Assembly (NCBI GenBank): GCA_022984795.1
Contig: JALIHJ010000018.1
Span: 186,001-250,000, forward strand
From: Fabrea salina
Lineage: Eukaryota; Ciliophora; Heterotrichea; Heterotrichida; Fabreidae
Direction: 5' to 3'
Length of the DNA: 64,000 nucleotides
The notes below the pieces were generated by a model. The model worked only from the letters and a program-made list of their open reading frames with translations, ran no database searches and was not told the origin of the DNA. A program made the translations under genes and the position numbers. Positions 19,288 to 28,981 of this stretch are shown piece by piece. The first letter of the stretch is position 1, and each line of letters opens with the position of its first letter.

Positions 19288-21078
19288 TTATTGCGGGCTT
19301 TCGAGTCCCCAAACTTCTGGTTTCAAAACTTCTGAAATGAAGGTGTTGACCAAAGAATCTAGTTGGGACTTAGTGTTTTCTTGGGTGTCTGAGTGGTGCT
19401 CTGAGTAGTACTTGACTTTAGGTTCGGTCCCACTGGTCCTCAGGGTCAAAATAGTTCCGTTTTCAAAAGTGAAAGTAATCATCTGGGTGGACTTTGACAC
19501 AGGAAGCACTGGAATGTTGTCTGGTTGGGAGTTATCATACCCAACTGTTAGGTCCCTAACGCACTTAACGTTTACTCCTCCTACTTGGGTCGGGTAGGGG
19601 TTCCTTAGGGACTCAAAGACCTGGTTCTTGGTTTCTGTGCTATAGCAGTAGAAGTAAGAGTTCTTAGTGAAGTACTGACCGTAGTCCCTTCTGATGTTTT
19701 TTAAGTGCTCTGAAAGAGTGATGCCTTGTCTCATGCACCTTTCTTGGTACATTTCATTGAACACACAGGCTGCAAGCATTCCATCTTTGTCCCTTACAAG
19801 GGAACCTATGCAGAAACCTATTGCTTCTTCGAAACTAAACAACACGTGGTATCCCTGTTGCTCCAGTTCATAGATTTTTTTCACTATCCACTTGAACCCT
19901 GTAAGTACTTCTTCGTAGATCAAACCGTTTGCCTCAGCTATTACTTTTGTAAGTTTAGACGAAACTGTGCTTGCAACCACTGCTCCTGGCTTAGTGCCAC
20001 TATAGTGCGAAACTTCCCACTCCATGAAGAAAAAAGCTATTTCGTCTCCAGTGAAGATTCGCCAAGTTCCGTCAGCTTGCAACTCAGCAACTCCAAGTCT
20101 GTCTGCGTCGGGGTCGTTAGCTAAGACAAGTTTTGCTCCAATTTCACTGGCTTTTTGAATAGCTTGTTTAAGGGTGCCCTGGCCTTCTTCTGGATTAGGG
20201 AACTGCACAGTGGGGAACTCTGGGTCAGGGAGTTTCTGTAACTCAGGGACTTCGAGCTTGGAGAATCCCCAGGCTTCCCATAACTTACTCACGCACTCCC
20301 AACCTACTCCGTGCAAGGGAGTGTACACAACCACTTCAGAAGAACTGTTTTGGGACTTAGTGCGCGAGTAGTCCAAGGACTTACTTATGTAAGCGTCAAA
20401 AACTTCCGTGTAAATGTCTTGGGACTCTTCCCTTACCCACAAAAAGTCAGGTTTGTCCTTGAGATCCCACAACTCCAGGTTCTCTAAAATAGCATTTTGG
20501 ATTCCAGAGTCATGTGGGTCTACTATTTGGGCTCCATTGCTCCAGTAAACTTTGTAGCCGTTGTCTTCTTTAGGGTTATGTGAAGCTGTAACCATTACTC
20601 CAGCTACTGCTCCTTTCAAAACCACTCCAAAGGGCACAAAAGGGGTAGGGTTAACTTGGGAAAACATGTAAACTGGAACATTTTGAGAAAGAAACACTGC
20701 AGCTGAAAGCTCAGCATACTCCTTAGAGTTGTGTCTAGCGTCGTGCCCAATCACTACTCCTTTCTGAAGTGATTCTTCAGAAAACTGGATTCTTAAGTAA
20801 GCAAGGAGCCCTTGAGCTGCTTGTTGGACAGTGACATGGTTAATGTAGGCATAACCTGCACTCATCTTGGCCCTTAACCCTGCGGTTCCAAAAGTTATTC
20901 GGGGAACAAGGGCTTTTTCAAGTTGGTCAAAGTCTTTGGTGTCAACTAAGTTTTGCATTTGGAGGCGAGTTCCTTGGTTGAAGTCGATTGAAGTCCAGTG
21001 GCTACCTAGTTCTAAGAGTTTTGACTGGCGTTGTTCACCCTGAAGTTCCAGGGGGATTCCTTTACCCAGAGAGTACAT
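19288..21078 (-). CDS. PGM2: Phosphoglucomutase/phosphopentomutase (PGM2 type)
   Basis: The 596-aa alpha-D-phosphohexomutase has four domains. Visible motifs are TAGLRAKM near residue 65, the phospho-serine loop VMVTASHNPKEDNGYKVYW, the metal loop NDPDADRLGV, the sugar-binding loop FSFEEAIGF, and the phosphate-binding RTSGTEPKVKYY. The ASHNPKEDNGYKVYW wording and ~600-aa length fit PGM2/PGM2L1, which interconverts ribose or deoxyribose 1- and 5-phosphates and also glucose phosphates. The start at 21078 was chosen because ATAAAT abuts it. A longer reading would overlap the divergent gene at 21127. Confidence 0.93.
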   Translation of the reverse strand: MYSLGKGIPLELQGEQRQSKLLELGSHWTSIDFNQGTRLQMQNLVDTKDFDQLEKALVPRITFGTAGLRAKMSAGYAYINHVTVQQAAQGLLAYLRIQFSEESLQKGVVIGHDARHNSKEYAELSAAVFLSQNVPVYMFSQVNPTPFVPFGVVLKGAVAGVMVTASHNPKEDNGYKVYWSNGAQIVDPHDSGIQNAILENLELWDLKDKPDFLWVREESQDIYTEVFDAYISKSLDYSRTKSQNSSSEVVVYTPLHGVGWECVSKLWEAWGFSKLEVPELQKLPDPEFPTVQFPNPEEGQGTLKQAIQKASEIGAKLVLANDPDADRLGVAELQADGTWRIFTGDEIAFFFMEWEVSHYSGTKPGAVVASTVSSKLTKVIAEANGLIYEEVLTGFKWIVKKIYELEQQGYHVLFSFEEAIGFCIGSLVRDKDGMLAACVFNEMYQERCMRQGITLSEHLKNIRRDYGQYFTKNSYFYCYSTETKNQVFESLRNPYPTQVGGVNVKCVRDLTVGYDNSQPDNIPVLPVSKSTQMITFTFENGTILTLRTSGTEPKVKYYSEHHSDTQENTKSQLDSLVNTFISEVLKPEVWGLESPQ

Positions 21079-21126
21079 ATTTATCCACAAAAAATCTAGA
21101 AGTGCAATTCTGTAGTGCTCATAAAA
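21079..21126. promoter_or_regulatory. 48-base divergent promoter region
   Basis: The gap separates PGM2 and an unknown gene. The minus-side ATG is preceded by GGATAAAT; the plus-side ATG is preceded by CTCATAAAA. No other site is seen. Confidence 0.4.
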
Positions 21127-21786
21127 ATGAACTGGGACTATCATAGAGAATTCCAAATAGAGGCTCGTTGGAAAAACACAGTCCTCCAAGAAGCCAAATC
21201 CAAAAACTGGAGTTACCCCTGGAACGTATTTTCGCCTCCAAACCAAAAAGAGCTTGCAATCCACCAAGAGCTTAATAGTTACGTTTTAACGGAAGACGAA
21301 ACTCAAGACTCAGTGACATGCCGCCGAGGAAGAGACATGTCCTACCTAACTGAGTCTCCTGAAACCAAAATACCTTTCCAAAGCACCAGTCCACTCGTTA
21401 AAAAACTCGAGTTTGAAAAAGAAAACAATTCCCCCCTTCCTTGCAAGTATTTAAATCCTTCGTTGAAGACCAAACTTTTAGGCGGGACCAAAAATGAAAC
21501 CTGCATCCGGGCCATAAGGGAGTTCCTCAGTGCACTGAGAAACGACCCTTCTACAGCTGACTACCAGTTGAAACGTATCCGGTCTGAGTTTGGTAAGCAA
21601 GCTTACGACTTGTGCGAGTTAATCCATGAAGGAATATACGCTGAACTAGCCAAGTCCCAAAGTCACCACGAACAAACCAACCCTGACTTTAAAAGTTTTT
21701 CAACAGCACTTGACAACTTTTTAGACAGAGTGTCCAACATCCAAGACGAACTCCGCGATCTCAAAGACGCTTCTGAGCTTTACTAG
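21127..21786 (+). CDS. Unknown protein, 219 aa
   Basis: I do not recognise this protein. It is hydrophilic with no membrane segment or signal peptide. The N-terminal half is probably disordered (ESPETKIPFQSTSPLVKKLE). The C-terminal ~100 residues look helical (AIREFLSALRNDPSTADYQL, then ISNIQDELRDL-like heptads at the end). The ATG at 21127 is the first proper start. It is followed 45 bases downstream by a coiled-coil gene on the same strand. A structural or cortical role is possible but unsupported. Confidence 0.75.
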   Translation: MNWDYHREFQIEARWKNTVLQEAKSKNWSYPWNVFSPPNQKELAIHQELNSYVLTEDETQDSVTCRRGRDMSYLTESPETKIPFQSTSPLVKKLEFEKENNSPLPCKYLNPSLKTKLLGGTKNETCIRAIREFLSALRNDPSTADYQLKRIRSEFGKQAYDLCELIHEGIYAELAKSQSHHEQTNPDFKSFSTALDNFLDRVSNIQDELRDLKDASELY

Positions 21787-21831
21787 ACTCAGTGCTTATA
21801 ATAACTTAAAAGCCCATAAACTCCATAAAAG

Positions 21832-22290
21832 ATGAAACCTAGTTCAGGGACACTACAGGCTGCAAACGAAATGACATCTCCTCGAAGCCAAATGTACAAC
21901 ACCCAAGGCTCAACCTTCTCAATGCAGTCAGGTTCAAACTCTGCTTCTCTTAAGGGCAAACTTCTTAATCTGGAAGAACTCATTCGGTCCATAACTGAAG
22001 AAATGAACCTGCATAAAAAAGAAGTCCAGAACCTCCGCTCTGAAAAAGACACCCTCGAAAACGTCCTAAACATGAAGATCAACGACGTCCGCAAAGCACT
22101 TATGAACGAAATCAACCGAGTCGAAGCTGAAATGAAAAACCACTTTTCTCACCAAAAAGCTGAAAACAGCCGTTTGCAGCAACAAATCACTCAGCTTAAG
22201 GGAGAAAAGACTTCCTTGCAGCAACAACTCATGGCACTTCAAAGAAGGATAGCTGAACTCGAAACCCAGGTAGGCGAAGATGATAATTAA
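21832..22290 (+). CDS. Coiled-coil protein, 152 aa
   Basis: A Ser/Gln-rich N-terminal ~40 residues is followed by one long coiled coil (~40-148) with regular heptads (LLNLEELIRSITEEMNLHKK, then SLQQQLMALQRRIAELETQV). No catalytic motif is present. Its size resembles small cytoskeletal or basal-body components, but no family can be assigned. It converges on NF-YA with 17 bases between stops. Confidence 0.78.
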   Translation: MKPSSGTLQAANEMTSPRSQMYNTQGSTFSMQSGSNSASLKGKLLNLEELIRSITEEMNLHKKEVQNLRSEKDTLENVLNMKINDVRKALMNEINRVEAEMKNHFSHQKAENSRLQQQITQLKGEKTSLQQQLMALQRRIAELETQVGEDDN

Positions 22291-22307
22291 CTCAACTTAT
22301 TAAATCA

Positions 22308-22688
22308 TTAAGAGTCAGCTGGCATTCCGTACAGAACGCAAGCAGCTGAGTATCTGCTGTACTTAGGTTGTTTTTTGGGAACTTCAGATTCCTCTTTGGC
22401 CACAAACACTCCTCCTGGGCCTCTTTTGCGGTTACACGCGTGCTTATGGCGTGACTCGTACTTGTACTTTTTGGGGGGTTTGGGTTGTTGTGCCCTTTTC
22501 TGTTGTTGGCGACTCCTAGCAATTCTTCGTTTGAGGATTCTTTCGTACTGTTGTGCGTTTACGAAAATGGGTTGTTCTTCCAGCATGGTGGTGGGCAGCA
22601 TGCACTTCATACTGCTGTTTTCTTGGATTAGTTTATTCATTTTGTTACTTTCTAGGTCTATTATATTTCCCGGGTTTTGATTGGACAT
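22308..22688 (-). CDS. NFYA: NF-YA/HAP2, CCAAT-binding factor subunit
   Basis: The 126-aa protein contains the full conserved HAP2 core at ~40-105. Subunit association is via PIFVNAQQYERILKRRIAR, and DNA binding via YESRHKHACNRKRGPGG, joined by a QQ/KP-rich linker. It joins NF-YB and NF-YC on CCAAT boxes. It is much shorter than animal NF-YA because the Q-rich activation domain is missing. The start at 22688 (AATAAA abutting) is only 18 bases from the start of the divergent Sfi1-like gene. Confidence 0.94.
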   Translation of the reverse strand: MSNQNPGNIIDLESNKMNKLIQENSSMKCMLPTTMLEEQPIFVNAQQYERILKRRIARSRQQQKRAQQPKPPKKYKYESRHKHACNRKRGPGGVFVAKEESEVPKKQPKYSRYSAACVLYGMPADS

Positions 22689-22706
22689 TTTATTGCAATT
22701 CCGAGA
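22689..22706. promoter_or_regulatory. 18-base divergent start-to-start gap
   Basis: NF-YA and the Sfi1-like gene start in opposite directions only 18 bases apart. Core promoter elements of at least one gene must overlap the other's coding region. Confidence 0.55.
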
Positions 22707-24482
22707 ATGGAACCCCAAGAGTTCTCAGAGGCCTATAAAGCACTTCAGAGTTACCGCCAGATGTATGGGTTCCCTAAGAAGACTCAGAAGTCTAGTCACG
22801 ACGAAGAGTTAAACCAACTCAGGTCTTACAGACAACAACTAAAAACAGACTCTGCTTCCTTGTTAGCAATAAAACACCAAGTTCAAAAACAAGCCCAAGC
22901 TGAACTTTCGCGTTTAGTTTCTCTGAAAAAAACCAGTGTTACTCGGGAAAGCCTTTATGAAGAAAAAGCTAGAGTAGAAAAAGGGTATTTGGAGTATAAA
23001 TTTCAAAAGTTCAGTGGAATTCTCAAGGCTTTCAAAGAAAACTTTAAACTGGCGAACAAAAGAAACTGCTTTAAAAGAATAGTTAACTACACTAACACTC
23101 TGCGCTACTTAGAATCCCAACTTGTAGAAAACACTAAGTTCTGTGCTAAGCAAAGGTGCTTTGAGTTTTGGTGCAGTTACACCCAAAAGGCACTTGAGGA
23201 CAAGAAACTTGCAGTTGAAAAAGCCAGACTCGAAAGAAAGCAGTATGTGTCTGAGTTAGCCAGTTACTTTGACAACTACAGAGTTTTAAACTCAACTTTG
23301 AAGAACTGGAAAGTCTTCAAAGCCAAGCGTGACCAAGAAAAAGCTGAAGAACTACTTAAAATCCAACAACAACAGAAAATTGAAAAACTCAAAAACTTCA
23401 TAAAACTAAGAAACCAAGAAGAAAAAAACTACACTAAACAAGTGGCTCAAGTTCTTCCTCAAAAAACCGACGTTGCAGTCCAGCAGTCAGTTGACACTTT
23501 GCCCCAAAAGCAAACTGTAGCTATAGGCACTGAACTTTCACAAGAAAGCATCTGTATACAAACCTCTGAGCCCATCAAAGCATCTGAACCAGTTCAAACT
23601 GAACCTCCAGAACCCTCAGAACCCATTCTAGAACCCCCAGAACCCACTCCAGAGCCACCAGAACCCAAAAAAGTCCCCAAAAGCATACTCAACATGCAAA
23701 AACGCCAAGAAGAAAGGGCCAAAAAAAGAAAACTACTTCAAGAAAAATACAACCAAAAAAAAGAAACCGAACTCAAACTCAAGCAAGAAGCAGAACTCCA
23801 AGCCCAAGCCCAAGAAAAACTCCGTAAAAAAGAACTCCAAGAAAAAAGGAAACAAGAAACCCTAGAAAAACAACAACAACAGCTCAGAAGACAGAAAACT
23901 TTAGAACAACTCAAACTCAACAGAGAAAAAGCTGACAACTTCAGACAAACTACCTCTTTAAAAAAGGTATTTGAAGACTGGGCACTGTTTACTTACTTTT
24001 GGAGAGAACAAAAAATCAAAGCTTCTGTTTTGGGAGACAGAGTTACTAAAAAAACCTTTTTGGAACTCTTTGCAGAAGGAGTAGCTGCTCTCAAACTCGA
24101 AAGGAAACTCCACCAAAGACACCTACTAGAAAAAGCCAAAACAGTGCTTAACTCTCAACTCAAGAAAAAAGTAATTACTGCGCTGCAGTGTGAGTTCAAG
24201 CAGTGCTTGGACTTAAAAAACACAATGCAGAACCATTCAAGCACCCAATTGCTAAAAAGGGTCTTTAAACAATGGAAAGGCAGTTTAGAACAACTTAAGC
24301 ACGAAAACAACCAACAAGAAATATTCAACCAAAAAGTAGTAAACAAGTTTAGACTCAAGAAACTAAGCCCTTGGGTGTTTGCACAACTCAAAGCTTATGT
24401 TGCTTACAAGAACCACAAAAAACTAGTAAACAATACTAAACAAGAAATGCTCCGAAAAGTAAATCAGTGGCTGTTTGCATAG
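22707..24482 (+). CDS. Sfi1-like / CCDC191-like repeat protein
   Basis: The 591-aa protein is mostly helical. Repeats with spaced Leu-x(3)-Phe-x(2)-Trp recur (e.g. LKNWKVFKAKRDQEKA, LKKVFEDWALFTYFWREQ, LLKRVFKQWKGSLEQL, CFEFWCSYTQKAL). This is the signature of Sfi1-type centrin-binding helices. In the middle is a Pro-Glu repeat zone (EPPEP-type, ~305-335) and a highly charged Lys/Glu/Gln coiled coil. In ciliates Sfi1-like proteins and centrins build contractile cortical fibres. Binding here is inferred from the spacing only. The stop (TAG) is 3 bases from the convergent V-ATPase B stop. Confidence 0.78.
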   Translation: MEPQEFSEAYKALQSYRQMYGFPKKTQKSSHDEELNQLRSYRQQLKTDSASLLAIKHQVQKQAQAELSRLVSLKKTSVTRESLYEEKARVEKGYLEYKFQKFSGILKAFKENFKLANKRNCFKRIVNYTNTLRYLESQLVENTKFCAKQRCFEFWCSYTQKALEDKKLAVEKARLERKQYVSELASYFDNYRVLNSTLKNWKVFKAKRDQEKAEELLKIQQQQKIEKLKNFIKLRNQEEKNYTKQVAQVLPQKTDVAVQQSVDTLPQKQTVAIGTELSQESICIQTSEPIKASEPVQTEPPEPSEPILEPPEPTPEPPEPKKVPKSILNMQKRQEERAKKRKLLQEKYNQKKETELKLKQEAELQAQAQEKLRKKELQEKRKQETLEKQQQQLRRQKTLEQLKLNREKADNFRQTTSLKKVFEDWALFTYFWREQKIKASVLGDRVTKKTFLELFAEGVAALKLERKLHQRHLLEKAKTVLNSQLKKKVITALQCEFKQCLDLKNTMQNHSSTQLLKRVFKQWKGSLEQLKHENNQQEIFNQKVVNKFRLKKLSPWVFAQLKAYVAYKNHKKLVNNTKQEMLRKVNQWLFA

Positions 24483-24485
24483 TAA

Positions 24486-25997
24486 TTAACCCTTAACTCT
24501 CTTCTTAAGTTGTTCTTGTTCGTTTTTGACTCTTTCAAAGTGGTGCTCTCTAGAGTAGTATTTTTCCCTCATTTCTTCGTTGGAAATCTTCTTGAGCATG
24601 TGGATGGGGTAAATCCTCAGCAGGCTCCAAGCAATGTCCAGACTGTCTTCAATGGTTCTGTTGTCGTTGATGTTTTGACTTAAGAACCTCGACTCGAACT
24701 TTTCTAAAAACTCCAAGTAAAGCATGTCGTCTTGACTCAGGGCTTCTTCTCCCACCACTGCTTTCATAGCTTGCAAGTCTTTGCCTATAGCGTAGTTAGC
24801 GTAGAGTTGGTTGGACACGTCAGGGTGGTCCTCACGGGTCATGCCTTTGCCAATGGCACTCTTCATTAAACGTGAAAGTGAAGGAAGCACGTTAATCGGC
24901 GGGTAGATTTGTCTGTTGTGGAGTTGTCTGTCAATGAAGATTTGGCCCTCAGTAATGTAGCCAGTCAGGTCAGGAATGGGGTGGGTAATGTCGTCGTTAG
25001 GCATAGTCAAAATGGGGAACTGAGTGATAGAGCCGTTCTTGCCCTCGACTCTTCCAGCTCTTTCGTAAATAGTAGACAAATCAGTGTACATGTACCCTGG
25101 GAACCCCCTTCTGCCAGGGACTTCTTCTCTAGCAGCTGAAATCTCTCTGAGGGCGTCAGCGTATGAACTCATGTCTGTCATGATAGTGAGCACGTGGAGT
25201 TCTCTTTCGTAAGCTAAGTACTCAGCAGCAGTCAAGGCCAGTCTAGGAGTGATGATTCTCTCAATGGTAGGGTCACTTGCCAGGTTCATGAACAGGGCTA
25301 CTCTTTCCATAGCTCCGTTTTCTTCGAAGTCAGTTCTGAAAAACCTAGCAGTTTCCATGTTCACGCCCATTGCTGCAAACACTATGCAGAAGTTTTCTTC
25401 GGTCTCGTCAAGCACGTTTTTGCTTTTAACAAGTGAAGCTTGTCTGCAGATTTGAGCACCTATTTCGTTGTGGGGCAGTCCGGCCGCTGAAAACAAAGGA
25501 ATCTTTTGGCCTCTAGCAATGGAGTTCATAACATCAATGGCTGAAATCCCTGTTTGGATCATTTCTTTGGGGTAGACCCGCATGTAGGGGTTGATGGGTT
25601 GTCCTTGGATGTCTAGCAGCTCCTCAGCTAGGACTTTAGGCCCTTGGTCAATGGGCTGTCCAGACCCGTTGAAAGCCCTTCCAAGCATTTCCTCAGAAAT
25701 AGGCATGCGCAGGGTGTCTCCTGTAAACTCGCAGCGAGTGCTCAAGGAATCGATTCCTGAAGTGCCCTCAAATATCTGCACCACTGCGCGCTTGCCTGAA
25801 ATTTCTAGAACTTGGCCTCTGCGCATGGAGCCGTCTCCAAGGTGCACATTGACAATTTCGGAGTATTTGGGGAACTTAACGTTGTCTAGGATGACTAGTG
25901 GTCCTTCTACACCTGCCACTGTTCGGTAGTCAGTCACTGGGTCTACTTTGTAGTTTCTTAGTGCTGCTGCTGCGTTGATTGATGCTGAGTCAGCCAT
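24486..25997 (-). CDS. ATP6V1B: V-type proton ATPase subunit B
   Basis: The 503-aa protein is nearly identical in layout to eukaryotic V1 subunit B. Motifs include [20 protein letters not shown], the degenerate P-loop region [17 protein letters not shown], and [13 protein letters not shown]. The C-terminal block includes [18 protein letters not shown]. It is the non-catalytic nucleotide-binding subunit of the complex that acidifies vacuoles, endosomes and the contractile-vacuole system. Its length is typical. The start follows AATAATAA. Confidence 0.97.
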   Translation of the reverse strand: MADSASINAAAALRNYKVDPVTDYRTVAGVEGPLVILDNVKFPKYSEIVNVHLGDGSMRRGQVLEISGKRAVVQIFEGTSGIDSLSTRCEFTGDTLRMPISEEMLGRAFNGSGQPIDQGPKVLAEELLDIQGQPINPYMRVYPKEMIQTGISAIDVMNSIARGQKIPLFSAAGLPHNEIGAQICRQASLVKSKNVLDETEENFCIVFAAMGVNMETARFFRTDFEENGAMERVALFMNLASDPTIERIITPRLALTAAEYLAYERELHVLTIMTDMSSYADALREISAAREEVPGRRGFPGYMYTDLSTIYERAGRVEGKNGSITQFPILTMPNDDITHPIPDLTGYITEGQIFIDRQLHNRQIYPPINVLPSLSRLMKSAIGKGMTREDHPDVSNQLYANYAIGKDLQAMKAVVGEEALSQDDMLYLEFLEKFESRFLSQNINDNRTIEDSLDIAWSLLRIYPIHMLKKISNEEMREKYYSREHHFERVKNEQEQLKKRVKG

Positions 25998-26127
25998 TTA
26001 TTATTCGGCTCACTTGTGCTGGTAGTTCATATTGAAAACTCAACTACTTAGTTAAGTATCTTTAAATGTAGTAGGTTTAATATGGTATAAAACGACTATA
26101 AATATGCATTGACTTTGTAAATATATA
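25998..26127. promoter_or_regulatory. Divergent upstream region, V-ATPase B / acidic secreted protein
   Basis: This 130-base gap contains TGGTATAAAA and TATAAAT near the plus gene. A minimal upstream frame, ATG-CAT-TGA, lies at 26104-26112; whether it is transcribed is unknown. Confidence 0.4.
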
Positions 26128-27936
26128 ATGGCAAATTCCTACGTTTTGATCCTGGGCGCCTTATTAGTAGTTGGGAGTTTAGGAGCCTTTCCAACCGCTA
26201 AGAACCAAATGACTATGAGTGCTTCGCTACTTCAGCAAGAAGAAGACGTAGACGACACTGTAATAAATACAGCTGAAGAAACCATTGTCCTTTCAGAAGA
26301 AGACTTGCAAGGAGTGATTGACACTGTGGAAGACGCTAACTTTTCGATGCAGGACACTGAAATCACTCTAGTCGACCAGGACGGGGACGAAACTACTGTA
26401 AGTGACGAAGACAGGGACGATTTTTTGGACGAACTGAATGAAATCAACGAAGACATGGACGAAGGAGACGTGGTTGAAGTCACTAAGTACGGCCTGGACC
26501 TAGAGTACGAAGTCTATGATAGTGACGACAAAAAAGAAAACGAACTAGAAAACACAGGAACTGCTGTGGGGTCTGACAAAACCACTGACGATCCACTGGA
26601 CGAAGACGCAGTAACTATTGACGAGTACGAACTCCAAAAGGAAAAAGACCTAGAATACTCCAGTGAGTACCAAGACGTTATTAGAGTAGACGCTTCTGAG
26701 GAGTCTAGTGAAGACTACGTGAAAAGAGTCATTGAAGACGAAAACTACGACGAAGATGTTCCTGTGTTTTCCACTAACTACTCCGAAGACACCATAAGTG
26801 GAGACATGACTGACAACTCCTCCTCAGACTCCATGACCCTCACTAAAGTAGCACCTGGAGATGACGCTCAAGTGCTTACTTGGCAAGAAATCGACAACGA
26901 ATCCGATGACCAAGAGTTTAACGACGACGCTGACGACAGCGATAACCCAGATGTAAGGCCCTCAGGGTTTCTGCAAGCTTCTAACGACAACCCCCTCAAG
27001 AGAGACGAAGACACGCTTCCTTCAAGTTCTGACGATGAAGGTGACGACTACATCAACGGAGAAACCCAGTTTGTGCTAGTGACTAGTTTCATAGAAGACC
27101 AAGAAGACACTGGAAAGGTTTGGGTAGTGCCTCAAGACGAAGATGAAAGAGACAACACTTTCCAGTTAATAGGGGGATTGCAAAAGCCTGTAGGGGTTTG
27201 CTTCGACGTTAACCACGAGTTTTTGTATGTAGTTGAAAGCGGAGACGACACTACTGGGTACATTTACCAGTATGAAATCGACTGGAGTGACAACAAGTTT
27301 GTTCTGGAAAGAGACATTTACGTAGTTATTTACGAAGGCAACTCGCCCTCTGACTGCAAAGTTGACGAGTACGGAAACCTTTACTTCACAGAAATCGTAG
27401 AAAACAAAATCAACATGATAGGGTACTTGGACCTGTACGCAGGTTACAAAAACAGACACTATACTCTTTACTACTCAGCTGAAGACTACCCAATAAGTAC
27501 TCCAGTGGCACTTGACGTGATTAACTCAGAGGACATTTACTTCGTGAATAACGAAGACACTTCCAACTCAGGACTTCTACTAGCCACAAAAGCCACTACT
27601 GAGTACATAAACGGGGATGAAATGACAGTGATGATTCGTTCAGACTTTGCAGGGTGGGCTATTGCCTACACAGAAAGTGACTGGATCTTTTACGCCAAAG
27701 ACAACGGAGAAGTGTGGGCTGTGGACTCTGACGACAAAGACGACAGGATTCTTAAAAGCAGTGACTACTTCCAAGAAATAAGAGGAATGTGCTACGGAGA
27801 CGACAAAGTTTACATTGCTGATTACGCAGTTGGCAAAGTCAGTTACATCACTGACAACGATGACGAAAACGAAGAACCTGAAGAGTTAGTGCATATCCAA
27901 GCTGCTTATGCTCTTTTCTGCGTAAATAAAGCCTAG
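26128..27936 (+). CDS. Secreted, very acidic protein with C-terminal propeller-like domain
   Basis: The 602-aa protein has a signal peptide (MANSYVLILGALLVVGSLGA). A ~270-residue region extremely rich in Asp and Glu follows. The last ~290 residues look like NHL or YVTN-type beta-propeller repeats (GLQKPVGVCFDVNHEFLYVV, then CKVDEYGNLYFTEIVENKI, then GMCYGDDKVYIADYAVGKV). No membrane anchor is visible. The acidic part could bind calcium, as do lumenal proteins of cortical sacs or secretory granules; this is inference. I do not know a named family with this combination. Confidence 0.82.
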   Translation: MANSYVLILGALLVVGSLGAFPTAKNQMTMSASLLQQEEDVDDTVINTAEETIVLSEEDLQGVIDTVEDANFSMQDTEITLVDQDGDETTVSDEDRDDFLDELNEINEDMDEGDVVEVTKYGLDLEYEVYDSDDKKENELENTGTAVGSDKTTDDPLDEDAVTIDEYELQKEKDLEYSSEYQDVIRVDASEESSEDYVKRVIEDENYDEDVPVFSTNYSEDTISGDMTDNSSSDSMTLTKVAPGDDAQVLTWQEIDNESDDQEFNDDADDSDNPDVRPSGFLQASNDNPLKRDEDTLPSSSDDEGDDYINGETQFVLVTSFIEDQEDTGKVWVVPQDEDERDNTFQLIGGLQKPVGVCFDVNHEFLYVVESGDDTTGYIYQYEIDWSDNKFVLERDIYVVIYEGNSPSDCKVDEYGNLYFTEIVENKINMIGYLDLYAGYKNRHYTLYYSAEDYPISTPVALDVINSEDIYFVNNEDTSNSGLLLATKATTEYINGDEMTVMIRSDFAGWAIAYTESDWIFYAKDNGEVWAVDSDDKDDRILKSSDYFQEIRGMCYGDDKVYIADYAVGKVSYITDNDDENEEPEELVHIQAAYALFCVNKA

Positions 27937-27956
27937 ACACCATAATACCTAATTAA

Positions 27957-28355
27957 ATGTCTTTGGAAAACTTAAATCAGTACTCAAAGCTAGCAGACGT
28001 GTTTGAGCTCAGCAAAGAAAACGTGATGCAAACCTTGCTTAGGAACTACAAAACTTACATGGAACCTGAAGACATTGAAGTGTTAGAAAGAACTTTGTGG
28101 ATCAACCAAATGCGACCCTTAGGAGGTGCCTTTTTAGGAGGACTTATGGCCTTTGGTTTCAGGTACACACAGTCTTTTAAACAAACAACTGCTTTGAGGA
28201 GGAGACTAGCTAGAACAGGTTTGTTTGTGTTGCCTGTAGCCTACACACTAGCAACTACACCCACTCCAAGTTACACCCGAGTCACTGACTACATGTACAT
28301 CAAGTATTACAAGCCTGTTTCTGAAGACATTATCAAGGCAAAAAAGTCTAAGTAA
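27957..28355 (+). CDS. Small membrane protein, possibly mitochondrial
   Basis: The 132-aa protein has a helical N-terminus, a hydrophobic segment with Gly-rich packing (LGGAFLGGLMAFGFRYTQ) and a second hydrophobic stretch (LFVLPVAYTLATT). The C-terminus is Lys-rich. It is not recognised. The two short hydrophobic helices resemble accessory subunits of ciliate mitochondrial complexes, but this is a guess. A GTAA...AG stretch at 28352-28366 spans the stop, but it lacks the TA at positions 9-10 and I do not take it as an intron. Confidence 0.72.
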   Translation: MSLENLNQYSKLADVFELSKENVMQTLLRNYKTYMEPEDIEVLERTLWINQMRPLGGAFLGGLMAFGFRYTQSFKQTTALRRRLARTGLFVLPVAYTLATTPTPSYTRVTDYMYIKYYKPVSEDIIKAKKSK

Positions 28356-28415
28356 TTATGTGCAAGTAACTTTCATAACTAAAAGATTAAGCACTTGTAC
28401 CATTAAATAAGAATA

Positions 28416-28952
28416 ATGGGACTGTTATCGCTTCTGAGGAGCCTCAAACGCGAAGAAAGAGAAGCAAGGATTCTTGTGCTAGGACTAGATAACGCCGGAA
28501 AAACTACTATCCTGCGCGCTCTTTCAGAAGAAGACATTTCTCAAATCACACCCACTCAAGGCTTCAACATCAAGTCTCTGGTCCATGAAGGTTTCAAACT
28601 AAATGTTTGGGACATCGGCGGACAAAGCACCATCAGGCCTTACTGGCGCAACTACTTCGAGCACACTGACGGACTAGTGTACGTGATTGACTCTGCTGAC
28701 AGGAACCGCTTGGCAGAAGCGGGACAAGAACTGCAAAGTTTGCTTGAAGAAGAAAAGCTAGCAGCAACCCCTACTTTGGTGTTTGCTAACAAGCAGGACT
28801 TGCTTTCAGCCTTGCCTGCCGACGAGATCTCGAATGAACTGAACTTACATTTAATCAGGGACAGGCCCTGGTGCATCATGGCTAGTTCTGCTAAAACTGG
28901 GGAGGGCTTGCAAGAAGGAATGGAGTGGCTCGTTCAGACTATCCAGAAATAA
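28416..28952 (+). CDS. ARL3: ARL3, Arf-like small GTPase
   Basis: The 178-aa GTPase is very similar to ARL3. The N-terminus is [11 protein letters not shown] and the P-loop GLDNAGKTT. Switch 1 contains [11 protein letters not shown], switch 2 is [22 protein letters not shown] is present, and SAKTGEG stands for the SAK motif. One departure is GGQSTIRPY where GGQRKIRPY is usual. In cilia ARL3-GTP releases lipidated cargo from UNC119 and PDE6-delta, both of which are encoded in this window. Like other ARL3 it has Gly2 but is not expected to be myristoylated. Confidence 0.96.
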   Translation: MGLLSLLRSLKREEREARILVLGLDNAGKTTILRALSEEDISQITPTQGFNIKSLVHEGFKLNVWDIGGQSTIRPYWRNYFEHTDGLVYVIDSADRNRLAEAGQELQSLLEEEKLAATPTLVFANKQDLLSALPADEISNELNLHLIRDRPWCIMASSAKTGEGLQEGMEWLVQTIQK

Positions 28953-28981
28953 TAAAATATTAACCTTTTACTATTATAATT

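Noticed and set aside
28352-28366. GTAATTATGTGCAAG, a 15-nt intron-like stretch across the stop of the small membrane protein gene
   Set aside because: It lacks the TA at positions 9-10 that every proven 15-nt intron here has.
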